A DNA stretch of 64,000 nucleotides from Ascaphus truei (taxonomy: Eukaryota > Chordata > Amphibia > Anura > Ascaphidae). This document shows, one piece after another, positions 54,769 to 64,000 of the stretch (the stretch's first letter is position 1; every line of letters starts with the position of its first letter). Both the position numbers and the translations under genes were made by a program. Below the pieces are notes generated by a model. It searched no databases. It saw only the letters and a program-made list of their open reading frames with translations, and had not been told where the DNA came from. Location: assembly GCA_036426205.1 (NCBI GenBank), contig CM071567.1, forward strand, positions 293,646,847-293,710,846, read 5' to 3'.

Positions 54769-55651
54769 TGAATTCTAATTGGTTGATCAAGAGTGTATAC
54801 ACTCATATTCTATTGGTCGCTCAGAGCCTGGTTCCTTGCAGGCTGAATATTATCTCTCAATTGCAGGGTAGGTGGAATCCGGCCCCCCCACCCAAGTATA
54901 CACAGACTACTAAATATATAGATATTTAAAGAGGGGTTACACATACATGGATTGACTCACCCATAGACTGCTACCCGAATCTTCTGAGTCTATCCGAGAT
55001 TTCAGAAGTCTGCTGGGAAGACCTGGCTAGTCTGGACCCCGGAGGCCCCATCTGAAACGAGGGCTCATGGGGGATTTCCCTCTGTAGCAAGTGGGCCAGT
55101 CCGAGCCTGTCCAGAACATAAGTATGTCTATAGCACAAAATGTTGCAAAAGAGCAACCAGGAAGAGGAGAAATGGTCACTCATAGAATAAAGTTACATAT
55201 GGATTTTGAATTAACCATCACTAGACTGCACGGCATATATTAATTTATAATAAATAAATATCCCAGCAACCTCTTCAGAGATGTATTCCCTCTGTGAGGT
55301 CTATATATTAACATAAGGGCACATTTTCTTTGTCACACCTCATCCTATTTTCCTATACTTTGTATCATTGTCATCCTATATATTACATGAGAACATGAAC
55401 GAAGATATATGTATTGCTTGATGCTCCATTTATTTGTGAGCGTAAGGCAACATGCAATTGATGGCATGGTGATAATCAATTAAGATCATCATTATAATGT
55501 ATAATCATGAAGTTATCTATTTCTTTAAAACAGTTTTTTAATTTTTGAACAGAAATGGCTCGTCAAGCCTTCAATTTATTGTATCTGTCTTTATTGCTCT
55601 CTCTCATATCTTCGTTGTGTGTCTCCAGCTTTGGTCCCTTGCTTTAGAGCA
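54769..55651. other. Plain non-coding sequence
   Basis: AT-rich, no gene or repeat end seen. Confidence 0.4.
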
Positions 55652-55745
55652 GGGGTGGCCAACTCCAGTCCTCAAGGGCCACCAACAGGTCAGGTTTTCA
55701 GGATATCCCTGTTTCAGCACAGGTGGCTCTATCAGCGGCTCAGTG
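55652..55745. mobile_element. Palindromic MITE, copy F (left half)
   Basis: Ggggtggccaactccagtcc through aggtggctctatcagcggct; the right half is missing. Confidence 0.8.
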
Positions 55746-57240
55746 GAAGATTGTGGGGTGTGGTGGCGAGGGATTAATGCTTTACGTTGAGTATACAGTA
55801 TATCATTTTTAATCTAAAATTCTGTAACCTTTATAAAGGGAACAAATGTACAGTAGCTGTGGAATGTTTGATAACAACCCCATACCTTTTCTTCTGTGAA
55901 CCGTATAAATACATTAAAAATTAATAAGCTAGGAGAGTGGTAATTTGATGCACAAGTGTCTGCATTTTTTCCCTTTGAACGTAGTCTGACCTGTGCGGCC
56001 TGACCTGGCATTAATTATGCCGACTTGAAACTTGAGTGAAATGTGGCACATGAAATCTGATGCATTGTTTAGAGGACTGAATCATTTTAGAAACAGTTTG
56101 CATGATACACAACCTGTAATATGATTCCTTGAAAAATGTTAATATATTCGTAGAAATATATTTAAGAACAGATACAGCTGGTTGTACAGAACCATCCTGT
56201 TCGTTATTCCTCTTGAAATACTGTAGTAGAAATAGTATGCAGAAATGGCACAAGAAGAAACAAACCCAGCTAGCATTTCACTGTCGACAAATAAGACGAG
56301 TTGTGTACAGTATTTGACATGCAGACATTCAGGATGCAGAATGATAACTGGCAGGTAGAGTAACAGGTTTATCCCATATGCTCTATGCAGTCCCCTCCCT
56401 TGCAGGGTTAGTTAACGCTGACGTAGAGTAAACAGTGCAGGGAAGGCTGATCAGGCTCAGGAAGCTGCAGCTTATGGCTGACTGGAGTACTACTATACCT
56501 TGGTCACAGTGCTCTGCAAAATCTTAGCTCACTGAGGTCTCTCAATCATGAATAGTGATCGAACAGAGAGTGACTGGCAGGGGCTTGTGAGTGAGGTGAG
56601 TGCTGTACTAAAAATCTACACACATACATACATATATTATATATATATATATATATATATAGCAACTGTAAATATTCCTGTATATTCATTTGCATGTCTT
56701 AGACAGGTCTGCAACCATATATATGTATATGCTGCTATGCGTTCCCCCTGTTATATATATATATAACGCGTGTTTATTCTATAGTGTTGCTAATATGCAT
56801 AGTACAGTTCTCAGTATAAAGACACAATTAGTATAGGTTGCAACATAAAGGTAAGGAATCTTGTCCCATTGAACTTGCATTGCGCCGAATACATGTTGTT
56901 ATTTATTATTCTTTCTACATAATTTAGAAATATTTGGAAATTATTGCATCCTAATTGTTAAACATGCAAACAAATATATATGAGATCTATATATATATAT
57001 ATATTATATATAATATATTATATATATATGTTAAACATGCAAACAAAATATTATATATATAATATTATATAATATAATATAATATATAAATATATATATA
57101 TATATATATAATGTAACATATTGCTATGTGCCTCACCAGGATCTGGCTTTGCTGCTCGATATTGTGTGTGGGCTGGAAGTAGTGATGAGTGTAGTGAAAG
57201 TGCGGTGGGAGGAGTTACCATGACTACTCATACTGTAGCT
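55746..57240. other. Non-coding with TA-rich microsatellites
   Basis: TA runs at 56640-56662 and 56985-57110; the acaggtctgcaacc stretch at 56703 also occurs at 47900, both after short TA-rich DNA, suggesting a shared diverged repeat. No gene. Confidence 0.4.
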
Positions 57241-57613
57241 TAAGGCTACGGCCCCAGTATCAGCTGCTGCACAAGCGCCTGGCGGCGCGTGCATGTGTGA
57301 AAGTCGCGGTCTGTGGCTGAGCTGCAGGGGGAAAGACAAGATCGCGACGGAGGGGGCGTGGCGGGGGTGCGGCCATGACATCATGCGGCTGGTTCACCCT
57401 CATTGGCTGAGTCGCTGCCGTGACATGGCCAGCGCTCCGTCGCCACTAACAAAGACAAGATTCTTGTCTTTTCAAAAATGTGGTCGCGCATCTCGGTCTG
57501 TATATGCGTTTGCAGGCAGCTACTGGGACCGGCACCATAGAGCGGCGGATCTTGTTCCTGTAGCGCACTCCGTAGCGCTCGCTGCAGCTTACACGGGGGA
57601 CTCAGCCTTACAG
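57241..57613. mobile_element. GC-rich MITE, Harbinger-like
   Basis: Left aggctacggccccagt and right gggggactcagcct are imperfect inverted ends with TTA/TAA beside them, as in the element at 11306. Contains an internal inverted pair (aaagacaagatt / cttgtcttttc). Confidence 0.55.
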
Positions 57614-58019
57614 GTTTTTGATACAATTAGCCATGTGAACTGGATATTTTACATCACCCTCAAACTCTCATGGCTGCTCTTTGAAGGAATTAGATATCGC
57701 AATTCAGAGCTCAGCTGTGAGCACTAATACAGTACATGTACTTGGTCTAGCTTTGCAATTTTATTGAATTTCACATACTCCAGGAGACACCCCAGTAATG
57801 TTATTATTGCACCATTTGTACAATTTTGCAATTATGTTTATATGATTCAGCATCATACCCCAAAAAGGAAAAAAATATATAATTTAAATACTGTATATCC
57901 TAGAAGGAGTTGTTTAGCAAATGATCACAGGTAACAAGCATAAAGAGGGCCTCCAAAGTCCGACAGGGAGGACTCACGTCAGGTAATTCAGGGATACGTA
58001 GTTCTTAGACACATGCATA
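57614..58019. other. Plain non-coding sequence
   Basis: Nothing recognised. Confidence 0.4.
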
Positions 58020-58350
58020 CAAGAAAGTGTATTTAATTCAGAATTACTTTGTTTGAAACAAGGCCCAATGTGGGCCTTTATCAAGGCAAGAAAAGGAATC
58101 AGACAGTGCAAAGCAATATAAATAGAAAAAATGATAAAAGACCATAACGAATGTAACAGAGGGGAGGAGGGATGATGTAAGGACACTCATAGCATGATCA
58201 TGTATGCATCTTGGAGTAGGAGAAACCACAGTGGCAGCAAGAGCCCTGTACACTGTCTGTATCCAACTTATTCCCCCCATGAAGGCTCATGTTCGGCTGA
58301 AACATCAGACCTTTTTCTGAATAAAGTCATTATGAATTAAATACACTAGA
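58020..58350. mobile_element. Inverted-repeat element, Penelope-terminus-like
   Basis: Agtgtatttaattcagaatt at 58026 faces aattaaatacact at about 58337, and ggcctttatcaaggcaag and ggctgaaacatcagacc recall the terminal repeats of Penelope-like elements in this window. No coding part. Confidence 0.45.
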
Positions 58351-59691
58351 CTGCAGTGGTCAAACCTCTTTGTGGCGACCATCACAGGTGAATTCAGCTA
58401 ATATGCATAGGAATAGACGGTTGGGTGGTCTTGCGTAGGGCCTTAAGGAGAGGTTTGGAGAGCACAGCTCTACTTTATCAATGGCGTGTCTAGATATTAT
58501 GGGGCTGAATATATATGTGGTGAAGGGGCCGATTAGGCCCATATAGAATCAGCCCCTATGTATTATTATACCGTATTGCCATTTTATCAATCTCAAGGTT
58601 TTTACATCGAAGATGAACCATCCTCTCTGAATTTCAAAATAGCTGTGGAAAAAGAAGATGAAATAGAAATTCGTGTCGGCATATATAGACAACCCTCATG
58701 TCTTTCACAGGGGAAAAAAGCAACAACTTAAATATCCTATGTTTCCCATACCTCTAGGCTTGTATATCACCCAAATCCAGATGACTCGGGAGGTTTGCAG
58801 ACATTCTAAAAACATCTCTCCCAATATTTGGAAAAATCATGCTTTGCATGTCCCCACTTTGGAAAACATGACAAATAATCCCAGGGACATTTTCATTTGA
58901 TATAGAATGGCACTAACATATACTGTATAGGGCACAGGGAAACAGGGAAGTCAAAGGAAAAAGAAATAATATCTATACTGGTAGATCATTTATACATACT
59001 GTAAAGATAATTATGTGATACAGAAATAAACATACATGAACTAAAGTTAAATTAAAACAATACTATGCAGCCATGTATCCAGCTGGAGAGTTATATTCCA
59101 GCTCATATTCAAGTATACTTGATACGTTCCCTACTGTCTTAAGTGTCATTTAGTTTTTTGCATGAGGTGCACGTCTAGACACATACCATCCCATTACCAA
59201 CAGTTTGGGTCTACTAGTTTAGCCATATAGGTAATCCAAGGGCCCAACAATCTTCAATTTACTTGAAGAATCTCTAATTGTGTTTATAATTCTTTCCCCG
59301 CTCATGACCTCCCATATTCCCTTCATTCAGTATACATGGGTTGGTGCATGTTTGATTTCACATGGCTGCTATAGAGCTAAACGTGCTGCATTTAGTACGG
59401 GCAAAATTAAACATTTCTTCCATCTGTATCCCTCAATACTATCCCCATTGAGAAGGATTATACTTGGATCTTAAGGTATGGCAATGCCTGTAATCCTATG
59501 AATAATCTGGAAGACCTCATTCAAAATACAGTGACCACTGGACATTCCCACCAAATATGTAACATAATTTAAAGCGCTATGGATCTCTTCGGACTATAAT
59601 ACCACCTATATAAAAGTTTGTGTAGGTATGTTCAATTATTCTAGTTGAGATTGAAGAATTACTGGCATTAACCCATATTTTGGCCCACTTA
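58351..59691. other. Plain non-coding sequence
   Basis: Short open frames only; nothing recognised. Confidence 0.4.
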
Positions 59692-60166
59692 GGGTTGCTA
59701 GATGTCCCATATACACATTGACTTGTACCGTTGTCCCTGAAAGGTCTGTCAGGACGCACAATTATTCCGTATTTTAATGCCTTGACGTGAAATGCCTGAA
59801 CTTAAAATTACTGTAATAAAATCAGTCATAAAAAGTTAAAAGATTTGCACTTGAGTGTAATAGTTCCCTTTTCTGATAGATGTCCCCTTACTAAATTATT
59901 AAAATAATAAAGATAGGACACTGCCTGGTCATCTCATAATACCATGACCCACACCCCTATAAGCGTTACTTCTTCTCCCACCGCTACTCGTTAGTTCAGT
60001 GCGAGTCTTTCCCTGCGCGGCCAAGAGCAGAGATGATAAAAACTAAAGAATATAGCAGTCAAGCCCAAAGCATTTGCAAATCATTCATCACTCATTATGA
60101 CATCACACCTTCATACCGGATTTCGACGTCCCGTATTATAAAAACTTAAACGTGCCCACCCTAGGC
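59692..60166. mobile_element. MITE with TAGGGTTG termini, copy 2
   Basis: Left tagggttgctagatgtccc and right gtgcccaccctagg are imperfect inverted ends, related to the element at 5127. The interior is non-coding. Confidence 0.4.
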
Positions 60167-60376
60167 CCACTCCTTCATTGGGATATCCGTCCCTTGGGTT
60201 TGAGTTTTTGAGGGAGATATAAAATATTCAGTGTGGATAATACAGAAGAATGCTTCACCCGTCTAATTAAATTCATACTGCCTAAAGCTACAGTAAGATC
60301 AGTGGAAGAAGGCACTTTAACTCCACCCATTCATTTTCACCTCAGTCACCACTCCCAACCGGATCCTGGTTAGCAA

Positions 60377-60497
60377 GCAGAGAGAGGGGGAGGGGGAGAG
60401 AAAGGAGAGGGGGAGTTGGTTGGGGGGGGAGAGGGGGAGACGGGGAGAGGGGAAGAGGGGGTGAGGGGTGGAGGAGGGGAGAGAGAGAAATGTAAAA
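60377..60497 (+). repeat. Purine (GA/GGGA) tract
   Basis: About 120 bases almost purely A and G, in gggagaggggga-like units. Such tracts may form triplex-like structures. Confidence 0.85.
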
Positions 60498-61452
60498 AAA
60501 AAAGTTAAAATAGAATCTGATCATGATTATGAGACTGACTGTTGCTGTTTCTGTGTGTGCAGATAATCATTTTACAGAAACATGTGGAATTAGCCATGTA
60601 CTGTATATTGGGACGTTATATACATGTACAAAATGAACCTATATGAAAAACTGAAAGATTAAATCACTAAAAGTTCCATACTGATGGATCTAAAATCAGT
60701 ATTTTCCTTTACTTCGGTGTGTGTTGACTTAAACAGATCAATGAATAGCTCATGTCATGAAAAGTCTAATATTTCAAGTGGATTTCTATGCCCACATGAA
60801 ACAAGTTTTGGAAGCTTAAATTATTATCCATGATGTGGCACAAAATTATACACCTCAACCACGGATCTACAGGTGCAGTTTAGGTTGTCTGACTCACTGT
60901 TGGAAGGAGACTACCGGTATATCGAGCAAATTCTTTCATTTTTCTAGTTATCTTCAACTACAGTATCTATTCATCTAACTAGAATTGAAAGACCTGCACA
61001 CACCAAAAACAAAACATCTAGTAATTGTTCACAAAGTCAGAACACAGTAATTGTTCACAAAGTCTAAGCCAGAGCATTCCATAACAAAGCAAGTAGCAGC
61101 TATCCTAATACCACTGCTAACAAGCATATCCTGCAGAGCATAAGACTATGAGCATCTTCACTTAACTACTGCTAGAATTTGCTGGATATTCACCACGTGC
61201 AGCCTTTCTCATGTAAATGAGATTATATGGGCTGGAATCATTGTGGCTTGATAATAAACAATGACGTTTTAGAACTGTGAATAGTGTGAAGCAAGGCACA
61301 TAATAATTTGTGTTCATTAGCATTGTATATAGGCCCCTCTTAGGGTAAAATAATATAATTGTGCAATGCATCCAATCAGTTACAAAGATCTCCTCAAAGC
61401 AGACATATTTTTAAAATGCAGGTAATTTCCCCCAATATTCAGTATTATCATT
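60498..61452. other. Plain non-coding sequence
   Basis: A direct repeat agtaattgttcacaaagtc occurs twice at about 61018 and 61046. No gene. Confidence 0.4.
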
Positions 61453-61565
61453 TAGAGATCTTCTACATTTTATTTATTTATTTATAAAATGGTTTACCAG
61501 GAAGAAATACATTGAGAGCTACCTCTCGTTTTCAAGTATGTCCTGGGAACAGAGTTATAACAATA
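61453..61565 (-). mobile_element. 3' end of the L2/CR1-type LINE, minus strand
   Basis: Reading the minus strand, the tail matches the LINE end at 8500-8597: cattgagagctacctctcg at 61511 is the reverse complement of cgagaggtaactctcaatg at 8532. The AAAT tail lies at 61468-61485. Confidence 0.8.
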
Positions 61566-62789
61566 CATGGTTACATTAAAAGAACAGAGTTATGCAGTCA
61601 ATTCAAAGATATTTCATGGACAAATAGAGTTGAAAAATTGGGTGCAGGGGATAAAAGGGCTGGTGAGTTTCAGATTGAAATACAGCAATTTTAACATCAA
61701 CAAACATCAGCTAACGGCAGCAAATGGCTCACACTTTGGGGCGACGCAGATGTAGACTGAAGGGGCTCAGAATGAATGCAGCTGTGATTTCAGAGTCCTT
61801 TTGTCCTCCAGGGCATTAGCATTCCAGAGGGTGGGGCTGACAAAACACAGCAGTTACATGTCAGGTTAGCTCAGAACTCCTTTCAAATGAATGGAGCCCA
61901 AGACTTCCATCACACAGGGAAGCAGCATATCAACCCAATATGTTGACATATATTTTTATTTATATAGTGACAACAATGTAGACAAGGCTTGTGTCACAGT
62001 AACATATGGAGATGTTTTTCAGAGCTTTAAATCAAACAAAGTTGATTTAATTAATCAGAAATGTAAGCCTGGTAAAAAATGACCCGAGCACCCAGACTGA
62101 ACTCACTTTAATACTGACATGCAAATAAATATATAGCTTAATAAATACAGAATACATGACAACATGCCAAAGTGTACTGCCAACGCATCTATGCCCACCA
62201 TAGAGACCCCTGAATGAGGCAGGTTTGCAATGACAGTGTCAAAGGTGTTAGAAAATAAGACCACTTTTTATCAAACATCAGGCATAGATATGCAGAGTCA
62301 GACAGATTTCTAGGTGTCTACAAATGTAACATTATTATTATTCTCATCATCAATTATTTGTAAATCGTCAACATACTCCAGTCCACAGCACATTGGTGTG
62401 AAAGATAAAATGGTTTATACACAAACATATTACAACATTGACACATACCGGTATCACAGTTAGTGTCCCTGCACCAAGCAGCTTGTAGTATAAAAGTGAG
62501 AGTGGGGGGAGTAGAAACTCCAGGTATGGTGAAGGACAGAGGTTGGGGCTGTGGCTGTTCTGCGCTGCTCAGTAGGTGACTTGTAGCTGGCATACTCATC
62601 GTTGGGTTCTGAGTGACAAGGATGCTAGTGGAGACTGGTGGAAGAGGTGGAAGGTAGGATAAGGACAGGAGTGCAGGAACTATTTATTGGTGGGAGTGCT
62701 GTACATACAAAATAAGTAACAAACACATATTATCGTAATGTAAAAATGTATAAACCCAGGGGAGGGGCTGCAGCACCTTTCCTCTTGCA
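61566..62789. other. Plain non-coding sequence
   Basis: Likely includes more LINE 3' sequence near 61566; beyond that no gene or repeat end seen. Confidence 0.35.
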
Positions 62790-62868
62790 CCCCTAGGTTC
62801 CAGCCCCCTTCCCCTCGCACCCCTAGGTTCCAGCCCCCTTCCCCTCGCACCCTAGGTTCCAGCCCCTT
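62790..62868 (+). repeat. 30-bp tandem repeat, about 2.6 units
   Basis: Taggttccagcccccttccc repeats at 30-base steps. Confidence 0.85.
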
Positions 62869-63825
62869 TGTGTAAGGATATAAGTGTAACGGGTATTCCC
62901 CCACCCAATCGCATATAGAGTGTAAGTGAGGGGGGGACCTATTGTTACCAGGTGTGGTGCGTATACCTGTAGGTTCACAGGAGGCCTGAGCCTCCGCTAA
63001 TGGGAACCTGGGGTGCTTCTCTGTAACGATCTTCCATACAGCGCCTCCACCTATGTAGGGTTCTAGGAATGTAGAATGGACCTCCCACAGGACCCGCATA
63101 TAGTAATCACATACACTGGAGTATAAGTATAACCATTTACTATATGAAGGAGATAACACACATAATACACATGCTTTAACCATATAACCTCAATATCAAT
63201 AACTGTACCACTCTGTACCAAATGTCATTCACTCCCGCTTAGGAGCGTATACCCAGTGCCCAACACCGTGTACCCCCCACACCGTGTCCACAGTATAACC
63301 CTTGTCCCGTGGTCAGCGCTGCCACTATGTGTGAGTACTCTGTTGGTGCACTTTATAACAATACCTGCCCAGTGCGGCGGCACCTGGCTTTAAAGGATCT
63401 TCACAAAAGGATCCGGCGATTTCCTGCACGACATCCAGGATCCACTCGCGTGGTGATCCGTCAGGGGCGATCCCACCCTGAAGATAGTCCAGCTCTCTTA
63501 CTGGTGTAGGCTTGAGCCCAAGCCTCTTGGGGGAAGCGCAGCGTCCGCAACTAGCAAACAGCTAATGGGGCAGGGTCCCTAACCTAGGGCCTGTCCCTAC
63601 AGCACCACAAGCTATCAGGTGGCTCAGGACCTATCTGGGGCTAGGGGGCTGCTAGCCTAATGCAGTGGGTCACAGACCCCTGCACGCACCTCCTATCCCT
63701 AACGCTTCCTGGTCCTGACTGCCTGTCTGCAAAACCCCGCGAAATGTATCCATTCTCTCTGCAGGGCAATCCTCCAGCCCTATTGGCTCCCTGGCGTCAC
63801 GTGGGGTGCTCCCGAGGCTCATGGG
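62869..63825. other. Non-coding, possible LTR or promoter flank
   Basis: Tgtaacgggtattccccc at 62885 could be an LTR start, as its far end may lie beyond the window. No gene found. Confidence 0.3.
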
Positions 63826-63952
63826 CCTTGTAGTCCCTTCCAAGAGCCTTCCCTGGTAGGCTAGGGTTCGCACGCTATCACTGCGCATGCGCAATGTCTC
63901 TCGCTGGCCGCCGCATCTCTGTGGGTACTGCGCATGCGCAAACTCGCGCAAG
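63826..63952 (+). promoter_or_regulatory. Housekeeping-promoter-like region
   Basis: Two perfect GCGCATGCGC palindromes (63883-63892, 63930-63939; NRF1 consensus), gggccttgtagtccc (a ZNF143-like box) and caagatggcggc (YY1 consensus, 63950-63961) occur within 140 bases, with high GC and CpG. This mix is typical of broadly used vertebrate promoters, but such motifs also occur in frog repeats, so the region may be part of an element. Confidence 0.4.
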
Positions 63953-64000
63953 ATGGCGGCGCCCTGCATGGAAGCCGCCGAGGACCTCCAGAGCACCGGA
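63953..64000 (+). CDS. Possible first coding exon of the next gene (partial)
   Basis: ATG inside the YY1-type motif opens a frame reading MAAPCMEAAEDLQSTG to the window end. In mammals the gene after LGI2 in the same direction is CCDC149, but these 16 residues do not match what I recall of it, so no name is given. A chance frame in a repeat cannot be excluded. Confidence 0.3.
   Translation, partial: MAAPCMEAAEDLQSTG

Overview
The window is vertebrate nuclear DNA, most likely from a frog. It holds one spliced vertebrate gene in a sea of transposable elements, and the repeat mix (Penelope-like elements, TTAA-flanked MITEs, Tc1, hAT-like and Harbinger-like MITEs, LTR elements, a tRNA-type SINE) fits an anuran genome. 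The species cannot be told from sequence alone.

The host gene is LGI2, on the + strand, complete in eight coding exons from 1031 to 26031. It encodes a 538-residue secreted protein: signal peptide, N-terminal cysteine cap, four leucine-rich repeats of one 72-bp exon each, C-terminal cysteine cap, then EPTP beta-propeller repeats. All seven introns are GT-AG and the frame closes without a break. The introns carry most of the first 25 kb of repeats: an L2/CR1-type LINE end, a solo LTR with a 5-bp target duplication, several MITEs, two long palindromes, an antisense RTE-type LINE, and a Penelope-like element nested inside an older palindromic MITE. Intron 7 holds a 30-bp minisatellite in which every intact unit carries a perfect NRF1-type palindrome.

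Downstream of LGI2 (26-33 kb) lie its presumed 3' UTR, several MITEs, GT-rich repeats and a SINE. From 33.2 to 41.0 kb sit two copies of one LTR retroelement family. The internal region codes for a single long Gag-position ORF (964 aa in copy 1) with a zinc-ribbon-like motif, and no reverse transcriptase, protease or integrase is visible. This looks like a non-autonomous, one-gene retroelement and is the least familiar system in the window.

From 43 to 52.5 kb there is a Penelope-like element on the minus strand with a decayed reverse transcriptase, an internally deleted Ty3/gypsy fragment, a TA-rich repeat block hit by two MITEs, and a Tc1-type transposon with near-perfect terminal repeats but a dead transposase. 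The 52-63 kb stretch is mostly non-coding, with microsatellites, palindromic MITEs and minisatellites.

The last 200 bases look like a housekeeping promoter (two NRF1 palindromes, a ZNF143-like box, a YY1-type motif at an ATG) with an open frame running off the window. This may be the start of the next gene, although an element end cannot be excluded.
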